NCBI RefSeq assembly: GCF_003351745.1
Contig: NZ_CP031222.1
Coordinates: 3,144,207 to 3,208,206 of the forward strand
Source of the DNA: Aquirhabdus parva
GTDB taxonomy: Bacteria; Pseudomonadota; Gammaproteobacteria; Pseudomonadales; Moraxellaceae
Direction: 5' to 3'
Length of the DNA: 64,000 nucleotides
The notes under the pieces: model-generated
What the model saw: the letters and a program-made list of their open reading frames with translations, nothing else
Told to the model about the DNA's origin: nothing
Database searches by the model: none
Translations under genes and position numbers: made by a program
Shown here: positions 1 to 8,389 of the stretch, in pieces
Position numbering within the stretch: the stretch's first letter is position 1
Layout of the letters: each line of letters opens with the position of its first letter

Positions 1-45
1 AAGACGCTGCAGATCCTCGCCAATGGCAAATTGCTCTCGGCGTAA
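1..45 (+). CDS. C-terminal end of a truncated gene
   Basis: The first frame reads fourteen sense codons and then TAA at 43-45, ending in the residues LANGKLLSA. A strong hairpin with flanking A and T tracts follows at 75-121, as expected after the end of a gene. The rest lies outside the window, so no function can be given. Confidence 0.4.
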   Translation, partial: KTLQILANGKLLSA

Positions 46-74
46 AATTTAGTGTTTTGGCTTAAAACCATTTC

Positions 75-121
75 AAAAAGATCCGGGGGCGAGTCTACAG
101 ACTTCGCCACTTGATCTTTTT
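75..121. terminator. bidirectional hairpin terminator
   Basis: AAAAAGATC at 75-83 pairs with GATCTTTTT at 113-121. Inside it GGCGAGTCT pairs with AGACTTCGCC apart from one bulged A. It lies between the end of the partial gene at 1-45 and the stop of the minus-strand MOSC gene, so it can serve both. Confidence 0.6.
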
Positions 122-146
122 ATTGATGACACAAAAAAATCGAAGT

Positions 147-794
147 CTATAGCAGACGCTTCCTCAACACATCTTTGAAGCTATGTTCCAGCGCAGGATT
201 TACCAGCCAAGATTCAATCTCGGCACGATCTTTAAATCCTTTGTCATTATAGATTTGCCATAAGCGGGTTAAAGTCGCCTCGGGATAGTCCCGCTCAAGC
301 AATATACATTCATCACCCATCTGCATATTGCCGACCATCAGCACGCGATAATACCAACCGACACAGCCCTGATCCTGCATAAACTTGGCGACCCCGCTAT
401 GGTTCAACTGACTGTCGATCTTCCAGCATGGACGCCTCGGACGCGTCACTTGAACCTGTACCGTCCCGATTTGAAATACGTCGCCGATACAGACCGTATC
501 TTCATCCATATCACTCACGATCAGATTTTCCCCGAGCATGCCCTCATAGATGATCACCGTAGGAAACGCTTCCTTGATCAGCCCATAGACCTTACTCGGC
601 ATCTGATGGATGGCCTGTAGCGGACCGCCATGAAAGAACGAGTCCGCCTGCTCATCTCCGGCGAATCCAGTGCTGGTGACCGTGACCGCATCCACTCTCG
701 ATTTATTGATGGCACTGGTCTGCTCGCGCGCAAAAGGCAACGCCTCACCCACCTGTAGCCGCTTTACATGTCCACACAAAATGACCTCACTCAT
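147..794 (-). CDS. MOSC domain protein, YiiM-like
   Basis: A 215-residue protein of the MOSC (molybdenum cofactor sulfurase C-terminal) family, closest in layout to YiiM, which protects E. coli against N-hydroxylated base analogues through molybdenum cofactor chemistry. Visible family features are GFAGDEQAD near residue 43, FHGGP near 54, GMLGENL near 85 and the conserved cysteine Cys123 in RPRRPCW, the expected cofactor-binding position. Length is close to that usual for YiiM. The ATG is preceded by GGAG at suitable spacing. It is divergent from the SDR gene at 1016, with about 220 bp for both promoters. The family is fairly certain; the substrate is not. Confidence 0.85.
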   Translation of the reverse strand: MSEVILCGHVKRLQVGEALPFAREQTSAINKSRVDAVTVTSTGFAGDEQADSFFHGGPLQAIHQMPSKVYGLIKEAFPTVIIYEGMLGENLIVSDMDEDTVCIGDVFQIGTVQVQVTRPRRPCWKIDSQLNHSGVAKFMQDQGCVGWYYRVLMVGNMQMGDECILLERDYPEATLTRLWQIYNDKGFKDRAEIESWLVNPALEHSFKDVLRKRLL

Positions 795-1015
795 CGAATA
801 CGCTCCTTTTTCTACGCCTCAAGGTTAGTCAAAAGTATGAGTCTCATTATAGGTCCGCTTTCTCATGTCCATTTGTTCTCTACACGCACAAGTCTTTGTC
901 CATGGTGGGTATTCAACACCCGCTTCCTAAGGCGTACCTTTTACTCACAGCAGATCATTGGATCTGAAGACAAAACCGCCACCCTTTGATCACAGATAAA
1001 ATAGCGAGAACGATC

Positions 1016-1723
1016 ATGAACACATCCAAAGTCATTATCATCACCGGCGCATCACAAGGCATCGGTGCAGAAACCGTCAAAACCTTCCTCAGTCGCGGCT
1101 ACCGTGTGGTCGCCACCGCACGCTCAATCCAACCTTCAACTACCCCAGACCTCGTCACGGTCGCAGGCGACATCGGTGATCCAGACACCGCCCAGCGCGT
1201 GATTGATGCCGCCATGAAACACTTCGGTCGGATCGACACCCTCGTAAATAATGCTGGTATCTTTATCGCCAAGCCCTTCACCGCCTATACCGCCGAGGAC
1301 TATGCACAAGTCAGCAGCGTCAATCTCAACGGCTTTTTCTATATCACCCAGCGCGCAGTCTCCATCATGGAAAACCAAGGCAATGGACATATTGTCAGCA
1401 TCACCACCACGCTGGTCGAGCATGCGATCCAAGGCGTACCCTCGGTACTGGCTTCCCTCAGCAAAGGAGGGATCAGCGCCGCCACCAAGTCGCTCGCCAT
1501 TGAGTATGCCCACAAAGGCATCCGCGCCAATGCTGTCTCCCCGGGTATCATCAAATCACCAATGCACGCCGTGGAAACACATGCTGCGCTGGCAGGGTTA
1601 CACCCCCTCGGTCATATGGGAGAGATGAGCGACATCGTCAATGCAATTGTCTATCTGGACAACGCCCCCTTCGTCACAGGTGAAATCCTGCATGTCGATG
1701 GCGGCCAAAGCGCAGGGCACTAA
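1016..1723 (+). CDS. short-chain dehydrogenase/reductase lacking the usual Tyr
   Basis: A 235-residue classical SDR with a Rossmann fold: cofactor motif TGASQGIG at residues 10-17, NNAG at 78-81, and a C-terminal VTGEILHVDGG. The active-site motif YxxxK is altered. The lysine is Lys150, but four residues before it is Ala146 (ALSK-type context LASLSKGG) rather than Tyr. I recall a subgroup of SDRs with the same replacement, so it need not be inactive. I chose ATG 1016 rather than the in-frame TTG at 986 because the fold begins directly after it. The LysR gene at 1842-2786 is convergent. Substrate unknown. Confidence 0.85.
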   Translation: MNTSKVIIITGASQGIGAETVKTFLSRGYRVVATARSIQPSTTPDLVTVAGDIGDPDTAQRVIDAAMKHFGRIDTLVNNAGIFIAKPFTAYTAEDYAQVSSVNLNGFFYITQRAVSIMENQGNGHIVSITTTLVEHAIQGVPSVLASLSKGGISAATKSLAIEYAHKGIRANAVSPGIIKSPMHAVETHAALAGLHPLGHMGEMSDIVNAIVYLDNAPFVTGEILHVDGGQSAGH

Positions 1724-1841
1724 GCTGAGATAGCGATTTATATGTAAGCTGTGCAAAGCAATGCTGATCTCAACGTCGGTATTGCTGAGTCATCAAAAAA
1801 ACGTCATTAAAAAGACAACTGATGCATAACGATATAGTGGC

Positions 1842-2786
1842 TTAGCGCTTACGATTTTGGGCCGCAGTCACCAGATGCGCCACCAGAAAATCAACAAAAA
1901 CCCGCACCCGCGACGACAGATAGCGGCTATGCGGATACAGCAAGGTAAAAGGACGCGAGCGCCCACCAAACTCCGTCAACACCTCAACCAACTTGCCCTC
2001 TCGCAAATCCTGCTCGACGATAAAGCGATACGTCTGAAATACCCCCGCGCCATTTTGCACCAACGTCACCCCAGCCAGCACATCACCCGACGTCACATAA
2101 GCACCACGGGTCACCAGATCGACCTCGACGGCATGACCATCGACCTTTTGGTTAAACAACCATGGAATATTGCGCCCATTGCTGGGCAGTTCAAACTGGA
2201 TACAATCATGCGCCTCAAGATCCTCGAGCGTCCGCGGCACTCCCTGACGCTTCAGATAATCTGGTGTCGCGACCACAATCAGCTCAGCATCTTCCAGCTT
2301 GCGTGCAATCAACGTCGAATCGACAGGTGCACGTCCACGTATCGCCAGATCAACGCCCTCTTCGGTAAAGTCGATATTACGATTGCTCAAATGAATTTCG
2401 ATATGGACATCCGGATACTGTCGACGAAAAGCAGCCAGCAAAGGCAACACCCGATAGTGTCCATAGGGTGTAGGCATACTAATCTTCAACACCCCAGCGG
2501 GAGTCGTCTGCTGCCCTGTGACCTCCCGCTCGGCATCGACCAACTGTAGGAGCGCCTGCCGGCTCTGCTCATAGTAGCGCTGCCCCGAATCGGTCAAACG
2601 AATCTGCCGTGTGGTTCGGACAAACAGCCGCACCCCTAGCCGCTCTTCCAGCCGTGCTACTGAGCGACTCACCGCAGCAGGAGTCACGCTCGCCGCATTG
2701 GCCGCAAGCGTAAAGCTACCATGCTCCGCCGCCAGACAAAACAGCTCGATACTGCCCAGCAATAAATCATCAAATTTGCGTTGCAT
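1842..2786 (-). CDS. LysR-family transcriptional regulator
   Basis: A 314-residue LysR-type regulator. The N-terminal winged helix-turn-helix (about residues 1-65) contains SFTLAANAASVTPAAVSRSV followed by RLEERLGVRLFVRTTR, which is typical of the family. The rest is a periplasmic-binding-protein-like effector domain. The start at 2786 is preceded by GGGAAA and gives a standard N-terminus; an upstream in-frame start would add 27 residues of no family character. It faces the SDR gene end to end. Regulators of this subgroup often act on nearby oxidoreductases, but the target here is not shown by the sequence. Confidence 0.88.
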   Translation of the reverse strand: MQRKFDDLLLGSIELFCLAAEHGSFTLAANAASVTPAAVSRSVARLEERLGVRLFVRTTRQIRLTDSGQRYYEQSRQALLQLVDAEREVTGQQTTPAGVLKISMPTPYGHYRVLPLLAAFRRQYPDVHIEIHLSNRNIDFTEEGVDLAIRGRAPVDSTLIARKLEDAELIVVATPDYLKRQGVPRTLEDLEAHDCIQFELPSNGRNIPWLFNQKVDGHAVEVDLVTRGAYVTSGDVLAGVTLVQNGAGVFQTYRFIVEQDLREGKLVEVLTEFGGRSRPFTLLYPHSRYLSSRVRVFVDFLVAHLVTAAQNRKR

Positions 2787-2958
2787 ATGATTTCCCTTGC
2801 ATGCACGCCTATCTTCGTCCACGCAAAACCCGTATTGACTCCTGCCGAGTGTGCATGAATATCCCACCAGAAACCAGTTGCATCAGGCAAACAAAAAGGT
2901 GCCTAGAATGAATCAACGCTGCATCTTTTTTGTTATCGCGCAGACACTCAAGCCGCCC

Positions 2959-3321
2959 TCAAGGCTGATGAGTCAGTGTTTTGGTCATCACTCGCCAAGC
3001 CCTCTGCTGGCGAACCAAAGAAAAAAAGTTGTAATAATTAAAACCCAGCATTTGTACATGCAGTTTGACCATCGCAATCGTATGCTGCACATCCAAGGCC
3101 AGTAGCGTCATCACGACCGGATCGCCCACCTCTTCAGGCGACTGACGACCGGCAACCCCCGCCAAATACTCATCAATGTGCTTGGCATATGGGACACCAT
3201 TGATCTCACCAATCACGCGCGCACGCGGATCAAATACCGAGCGCAACAATGCCACATCACCACGATACGTCGCATCAAAATAACGTTCAATCAAGGCCGT
3301 GATTGCTTTAACGTCTTGCAT
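2959..3321 (-). CDS. NTF2-like (Lumazine_bd_2-type) small protein
   Basis: A 120-residue protein with the cone-shaped NTF2/SnoaL-like pattern: an initial helix with ALIERYFDATYRGD, then FDPRARV, and a C-terminal strand with FNYYNFFSLVRQQRAWRVMTK-type content. Such proteins are either small enzymes or ligand binders, and catalytic residues cannot be assigned here. The ATG at 3321 has GGAGTG upstream at good spacing; a longer reading frame would add 32 residues lacking the fold. It lies 76 bp downstream of the DsbA-like gene on the same strand and is probably co-transcribed with it. Confidence 0.72.
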   Translation of the reverse strand: MQDVKAITALIERYFDATYRGDVALLRSVFDPRARVIGEINGVPYAKHIDEYLAGVAGRQSPEEVGDPVVMTLLALDVQHTIAMVKLHVQMLGFNYYNFFSLVRQQRAWRVMTKTLTHQP

Positions 3322-3397
3322 GATGTCCACTCCAATAATACTTAGACTTCCTTCAGCGCCCATGCACCATGACATTTGCACGGGGCTTATACAGTGA

Positions 3398-4039
3398 CTA
3401 GGCAAGCTCAACTTCAAGCTCGCTCAGCCGATGCTCCAGTTCAGTCACGCTCGCATAACCCGGCGATACCACAAAGTACCGACCATCTTGCTCAAGCCAC
3501 AATGCCGGAAAGGACTGAACCCCGATAGATCGTGCCCATACAAAATCAGCGGCAGTCTCCGTACGAATTTCTTCCGATGCCCAGCGCACTAAAAACTCAT
3601 CCACACCGACCGACTGACCAGCAGTTTGCAGCGCCTCTGTCGCAATCTTTGCCAACACCACTCCCTGCGTCGTATCGTCACCGCGCGCATAAAAACCGTC
3701 TTGCAGCGCACGAAAAACCGCCAATAAGCCACCATCCTGAATAAAATGTCGCGCAGTCACCACCGCCCGGCACACCGGCTCAGTATCGTAAACAAAACCC
3801 TCCAAAGCCTTAAAGGCATCACGGTTAAACGGTAAACCGCTCAGACCCTCTACACGATTCCAGTGCTGAAGTCGAAAACGCTTACCGACTTCATCCAGCA
3901 CGTCCGTAGCACCAGCACGTACCCCGCCTACCACAATCTCCAGACTCAAGTCTGGTGTACGTCGGATCAACGCCGTCAGCTCCTTACCAAAGCCATAGCA
4001 CCACGAGCACATCGGATCACCCACATAGATCAGCTTCAT
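3398..4039 (-). CDS. DsbA-family thioredoxin-fold oxidoreductase
   Basis: A 213-residue thioredoxin-fold protein with the redox pair Cys11-Ser-Trp-Cys14 (DPMCSWCYGFG) at the start of the fold, and the cis-proline region SFPALW near residue 175. There is no signal peptide, so it is expected in the cytoplasm, like FrnE/YwbO-type DsbA relatives rather than periplasmic DsbA. The central insertion is helical, as usual in the family. It heads a two-gene minus-strand unit with the NTF2-like gene. The likely role is thiol-disulfide exchange or an isomerase reaction; the partner is unknown. Confidence 0.85.
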   Translation of the reverse strand: MKLIYVGDPMCSWCYGFGKELTALIRRTPDLSLEIVVGGVRAGATDVLDEVGKRFRLQHWNRVEGLSGLPFNRDAFKALEGFVYDTEPVCRAVVTARHFIQDGGLLAVFRALQDGFYARGDDTTQGVVLAKIATEALQTAGQSVGVDEFLVRWASEEIRTETAADFVWARSIGVQSFPALWLEQDGRYFVVSPGYASVTELEHRLSELEVELA

Positions 4040-4402
4040 TGTCAGCTACTCCCAAGAAATAAGCACCAATCAACCTCTCCACGCATAAACACCTTGCATC
4101 AGACGCGCCGCGATGAAGTGGAACTTGCGGACTTGGTCAGTCCATGACTTGACTATACAAATCTCTTCTCATGGCATACATCCACCGCCACGCATTTCAC
4201 TTATTACACCGCGTATCGAAGCCACCCACATTAGCGACGAAGCGACCACCCCTCCCTCCCGACCAGAGCCTCCTGCGATTTACTGGATTGATTACACCGT
4301 GGATCAAAACAAGTGCGCTCGATGATATTTACACATTCACGACATCCCATTACAGTCGAGCCCCCCCTGGAAACTCACTCTCTTCCTCAAGGAGCACACA
4401 TC
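4040..4402. other. 363-bp intergenic region between divergent genes
   Basis: This stretch separates the divergent DsbA-like and RidA genes and should hold both promoters. Open frames across it read as low-complexity Pro/Thr/His-rich peptides without ribosome sites, so I do not call a gene. The only clear element is AAGGAG at 4389-4394, the ribosome binding site of the RidA gene. Confidence 0.5.
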
Positions 4403-4879
4403 ATGACAACACGAGCCATCGAACAAAAACTCGCAGCACGCGGCTTAAGCCTCCCCAACCCACCAACACCCCTCGGCAACTACACCGCAGTGAGCCAAGC
4501 CGGCGACTTGCTGTTTATCTCAGGACAACTCCCCATTCAGGATGGCAAAATCGCCTACACCGGACGCGTCGGTGAACAGGTCACAGTTGAAGACGGAAAA
4601 CTCGCCGCAGAGCTCGCCGCCTTAAACGTACTGGCTCAGATCTGCAAATATCTGGGTGGCTTTGAGCGCCTGCATCACATCGTGCGGATCGAAGGACATG
4701 TGAGTAGTGCGGATGGATTCTATAGTCAGCCCGCCGTGCTTGACGGGGCTTCGGATTTGTTTGCCGCAGTTTTAGGGGACAAAGCCGGTCATGCACGCTC
4801 CGCCTTCTCGCACAGCCAACTGCCGGGCAATGCCACGGTCGAACTGGTGGTCATCGCCCAGATCAAGGCTGAGGCTTAA
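4403..4879 (+). CDS. RidA/YjgF family protein
   Basis: A 158-residue member of the RidA superfamily, in the longer subgroup with an N-terminal extension (PPTPLGNYTAVSQAGDLLFISGQLP). RidA proteins hydrolyse reactive enamine/imine intermediates of PLP enzymes; other subgroups have different or unknown activities. The core strands GDLLFISGQLP, the helix NVLAQICKYLGG and the VELVVIAQIKAEA end are visible. The ATG is chosen from the strong AAGGAG seven to eight bases upstream. Its stop codon overlaps the stop of the GlxA-type regulator tail to tail. Confidence 0.87.
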   Translation: MTTRAIEQKLAARGLSLPNPPTPLGNYTAVSQAGDLLFISGQLPIQDGKIAYTGRVGEQVTVEDGKLAAELAALNVLAQICKYLGGFERLHHIVRIEGHVSSADGFYSQPAVLDGASDLFAAVLGDKAGHARSAFSHSQLPGNATVELVVIAQIKAEA

Positions 4880-5850
4880 GCGTGCTCTGCATGCTCGGTG
4901 GCATGGAAGCGCTGTTGATACTGCATCGGTGTCACGCCTAAGCGCCGTGTGAAAATCATGCGCATATGCGTGGCACTGTGGAAGCCACAGCGGTAGGCAA
5001 TGGTTTTCATCGGCACATCTGTTTCCTCCAAGAGCTTCCTTGCGAAATCAATCCGCACCTGCTCAATAAACACCGATGGCGTCACCTGCGCATCCTTGGC
5101 AAACACCCGCGAAAAGGTGCGCCTGCCCACACCCACCGCATCCGCAATCTGCTCAACCGACAGCGTCTCAGAGATATGCTCAGTGACAAACTTCAGTACC
5201 TTGCCGACTATCGAAACCTCCTCCAGATCAGCCGCCTGATACGGGCTATATTGCGACTGCCCGCCATCGCGGCGGATATACACCACCAAGCGCTTTGCCA
5301 CGCGCACCGCCAGCTCATGCCCCCAGTCTTCCGCGACTAACGACAAGCACAAATCAATCCCCGCCGTGACCCCCGCCGAAGTAAACATACGCCCATCACG
5401 AATAAAGATTTTGTCCGGCACCACACGCGTCAGCGGAAACTGCTCGGCCAGCAGCTTGGCATCACTCCAATGCGTCGTCGCATCGCGCCCATCCAACAAG
5501 CCCGCATGACCCAATAGAAACGCACCATTACACACCGAACCAAAGCGCCCCGCCTGCGCAGCCTGCTCTTGCAGCCATGCCAAAAATGCATGGTCAGGCT
5601 TCGAACCGGGCAATTGTGGGCCACCCGCCACCAGCAGTAAATCGCATTTTTCAGGATGACTCGAGTAGTCATTGGGCACATGCAGCGCCATGCCATTCGA
5701 GCACGTCACCATCCCAGCATGCAGCCCCACCACCGTCATCTCATACTGCTGATCAGCGGTGAGAAATGTATTCGCCTCTGCAAACACATCCAGCGGTCCT
5801 GCGACATCCAGTGCCTGCACCCCGTCGAATACAACCATCGTGATTTTCAT
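4876..5850 (-). CDS. GlxA-family AraC-type transcriptional regulator
   Basis: A 324-residue two-domain regulator. Residues 1-180 form a DJ-1/PfpI-like domain with the nucleophile-elbow cysteine Cys107 in SVCNGAFLLG and THW at 126-128. Residues about 215-315 are an AraC-type double helix-turn-helix (EQIADAVGVGRRTFSRVF, then KTIAYRCGFHSATHMRMIF). GlxA proteins typically bind a metabolite through the amidase-like domain and activate a nearby catabolic gene. The start at 5850 removes 11 unrelated residues of a longer frame. The target may lie in the upstream AT-rich region or be itself; this is not determined. Confidence 0.88.
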   Translation of the reverse strand: MKITMVVFDGVQALDVAGPLDVFAEANTFLTADQQYEMTVVGLHAGMVTCSNGMALHVPNDYSSHPEKCDLLLVAGGPQLPGSKPDHAFLAWLQEQAAQAGRFGSVCNGAFLLGHAGLLDGRDATTHWSDAKLLAEQFPLTRVVPDKIFIRDGRMFTSAGVTAGIDLCLSLVAEDWGHELAVRVAKRLVVYIRRDGGQSQYSPYQAADLEEVSIVGKVLKFVTEHISETLSVEQIADAVGVGRRTFSRVFAKDAQVTPSVFIEQVRIDFARKLLEETDVPMKTIAYRCGFHSATHMRMIFTRRLGVTPMQYQQRFHATEHAEHA

Positions 5851-6704
5851 TGTTGCCCCCAGCCACGCACGCAATTCCCTCAAGCGCCTACGATCAGACC
5901 CTGATGATCAATGAACTATATCTTAATTTAAAGCCATGTAATGAACGACTGAAGCAAGATCAAAGATGATTGAAAAAAGAAAAATAACACGAAGAAACTT
6001 CCCTGCTCTATTTAAAACAAAACCTGCTTTTATTATCACCCACACCACAATACTCTTAAAATAAGCACATGAATCATTAATATTCATCCAACCTGACCTA
6101 TCACTCCATTATGGAGAATACATTGTCGCTTTATGGATATTAGATGTAGATTACGTAAAATTAGGTATAAACCAGTTATGTATATCAGATCAGTTATAAT
6201 CAAAATCAACAATGTCACAAAATATATTTTTATATTAATTAGATATATAACATAAAAAACACCTTTATAAAAACCTAAAAAAACCTGCATAAATCCGATT
6301 ACTTCCACTTCAAAAATTAACAAACACAATTCACCTTCATCGATTATTAAAGGCGTACACGCCCAAGGTTATTCAAATTTTAATATATTAAATTCAAATC
6401 ACATCAGTTGGTTATTTTTTGGCAGATATGTTGCTTCATTAATCACACTATTCAACTCTTGCAATATGCGATGCGTTATACCGTTTAAATAGAGTCATGT
6501 CATACAAGCGTTTCGCAATCGATTTTTTGATTGCACCCAAAGGGGGTAAAGCCACTGCATGCAGTATTGGATAGTTTCATCTGGTGATTGCGTCATTCAG
6601 GTGCGTTTTTCTGGATGAACTTGATCTGGATGTCTTGATGAATGTTTGGTGAATGTATTGATGTCCTTTTTCTGATGTACTTTTTTGATAAACACGGAGT
6701 AATC
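5851..6704. other. 854-bp AT-rich intergenic tract
   Basis: From about 5930 to 6480 the DNA is much richer in A and T than the surrounding genes, with many poly-A and poly-T runs. Open frames inside it (for example 6084-6329 on the minus strand) are hydrophobic, low-complexity and have no convincing ribosome site. A small inverted repeat, GCAATC...GATTGC, lies near 6517-6536. The promoter of the secreted-protein gene at 6705 presumably lies at the right end. The tract could bind H-NS-like proteins (inference). Confidence 0.5.
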
Positions 6705-7868
6705 ATGCAATTTAAACAACCGAAATATGATGTGAGGAACTATCTACGTACCGCTACAGTCGCCGGAATTTTGGCTATCGCGAGTGCACCCTCTGCTTTT
6801 GCTGCGCAGTTCGGCGCCGATGTCGAAACACCAGCTCGTGCCGCTTGGCGCGACAACATGCATCAACTCAGTGTCCCTGAGGGCGAAGGCTGTTTTCATG
6901 CCTCCTACCCCAGCACCAAATGGGAAAAAGTGGCATGCGCCGCAGCACCCGGTTATCGCTCTAAACTCAGTATTGATCACCTAAAAGCCCTGCGTGCGAA
7001 TCAAGCCCTGAGCAGTAACGAACAGGTGGTTGCGGGCAATGGCTATGACTTTGTCGCCCAGACCCCATCAGGCAACGTGTTTAGCAAAGTGGTTGGTACC
7101 TTCCCATCCGTAACCGGCGTCACCTCCGAAACAGGCGCAAATGTCCCATTCGGCTCAGGTGAAAGCGACGGCATCATCGGCACCAATGAATATACCCTCC
7201 AGCTCAATACCAACATATCGCATACCCCCGCTTGCGGCAGCTATACCAATTGCTTGGCATGGGTACAGTACGTGATGTCTACCAACACCCCAGCATCACT
7301 GACCAGCAGCACACTCACCAACAAAACCGAAGTTTTCGTCGAGTACTGGCTCTTTGACTACGGCACCAGCTCCAGATCCAAATGCCCTACAGGTTTCGTC
7401 AATGCCGGTCCAGATAGTACCAATGGCTTTGGTGGAGCAGGCGTAGACTGCGTACAAAACACGCCAGCGACTGTGGTCTATAACGGACAACTGCCGATCA
7501 CCCAAATGGCCAATGTCAGCTTCTCTGGTTCAGTTGCCGCAAATGGCAACGACATCGCCACCGTGACCTATGGCGGTCAGGCATACTCCTCATCGGTTGC
7601 GGATAGCAAAACCGGTATGTCGAGTGGCTGGACACAGGCCGAGTACAATGTCGTGGGTAACGCAGGCGGATCACAAGCCCAGTTTAATGCCGGCTCTACC
7701 GTTGCCGTGAAACTTGCGCTGACCGACGGCTCTACTGCAGCACCAACCTGCCTTGCGCCATCAACCCGTTCTGGCACCACAGGTGAAACCAACAACCTGA
7801 CACTGGGTTCAACCTGTACCGTAGGGAGCGGTGCGAGCCCATACATTCAGTTTACTGAGTCCAACTAA
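6705..7868 (+). CDS. secreted protein of unknown function
   Basis: A 387-residue exported protein. Residues 1-33 form a signal peptide with a hydrophobic core and an AFA cleavage site. The mature part contains a Cys-rich opening (GEGCFHASYPSTKWEKVAC), a long beta-rich region ending TNEYTLQLNTN, and a C-terminal module with GETNNLTLG and the end PYIQFTESN. I recall the same architecture in other proteobacterial secreted proteins without known function. Repeated Gly/Ser/Thr and paired cysteines suggest a beta-sandwich or prism stabilised by disulfides. The ATG at 6705 has GGAG upstream. It is monocistronic, with a hairpin following at 7904-7934. Confidence 0.8.
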   Translation: MQFKQPKYDVRNYLRTATVAGILAIASAPSAFAAQFGADVETPARAAWRDNMHQLSVPEGEGCFHASYPSTKWEKVACAAAPGYRSKLSIDHLKALRANQALSSNEQVVAGNGYDFVAQTPSGNVFSKVVGTFPSVTGVTSETGANVPFGSGESDGIIGTNEYTLQLNTNISHTPACGSYTNCLAWVQYVMSTNTPASLTSSTLTNKTEVFVEYWLFDYGTSSRSKCPTGFVNAGPDSTNGFGGAGVDCVQNTPATVVYNGQLPITQMANVSFSGSVAANGNDIATVTYGGQAYSSSVADSKTGMSSGWTQAEYNVVGNAGGSQAQFNAGSTVAVKLALTDGSTAAPTCLAPSTRSGTTGETNNLTLGSTCTVGSGASPYIQFTESN

Positions 7869-7903
7869 ACGCAGCATGATCGCGGTTGGTTGAATGTCAA
7901 AAA

Positions 7904-7934
7904 AATGCCGAGATGGGAAAACCGTCTCGGCATT
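7904..7934. terminator. hairpin terminator after the secreted-protein gene
   Basis: AATGCCGAGA at 7904-7913 pairs perfectly with TCTCGGCATT at 7925-7934. A run of seven A precedes it, so the U-tract signature is best for transcription on the minus strand; on the plus strand the tail is weaker. It sits 36 bp after the secreted-protein stop. Confidence 0.65.
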
Positions 7935-8011
7935 GTGATTTGACTAAGCACTTCGTATGCTGGTGAACTAAAGCCAAATCACTGTTTTGAATCTTTGGGG
8001 GGTGATCGAAC

Positions 8012-8200
8012 ATGAATGCATATGTTTATAAGCAATTAGTTTTCACTGCTCTTTGGGTCACCATTGCATTTATCATCTTATTTTTTATTAAATTTTATAC
8101 CCACACGCTGTCAATATTCCTGCTCGTCGAATATCTAGCCATCATATTGGTTGGCTTAATCACGAGATACCTTGTGCTGAGAGATAAAAATCCGCAATAA
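8012..8200 (+). CDS. small two-helix membrane protein, hypothetical
   Basis: A 62-residue protein that is almost entirely two hydrophobic segments (about residues 9-27 and 33-52) with a short basic C-terminus (RYLVLRDKNPQ). A purine-rich GGGGGGTGAT precedes the ATG. It resembles small inner-membrane proteins of unknown role and matches no family I recognise. It stands alone between the secreted-protein gene and the convergent lipase gene. An AT-rich hairpin (GGAAAATT/AATTTTCC, 8234-8264) followed by a T run may end its transcript. Confidence 0.5.
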   Translation: MNAYVYKQLVFTALWVTIAFIILFFIKFYTHTLSIFLLVEYLAIILVGLITRYLVLRDKNPQ

Positions 8201-8389
8201 GCGCTCTTCAGCCAAACCGCTACTGTTAGTATGGGAAAATTAAGGCTAATTGATCGAATTTTCCAAAATTAAATTTTATAATTTTTTTTGCACATTACTG
8301 TCATAAATGACCGCTAAGCTACAAAAAAAAGAAGTCGGCATCTTCATTCACGATACCAACTTCCCAGATCACGATAAGACTTGTGTCAG

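Noticed and set aside
4113-4575. Long plus-strand frames before RidA
   Set aside because: No ribosome site and a Pro/Thr/Arg-rich random look; the RidA frame with AAGGAG is clearly the real gene.
6164-6179. 16-base sequence GGTATAAACCAGTTAT also found at 40798-40813 with one difference
   Set aside because: A 15 of 16 match between two AT-rich tracts is expected by chance several times in 64 kb, so it is not treated as a shared site.
6084-6329. Minus-strand hydrophobic frame of 81 codons
   Set aside because: It lies in an AT-rich tract, has low complexity, no ribosome site and no family character.
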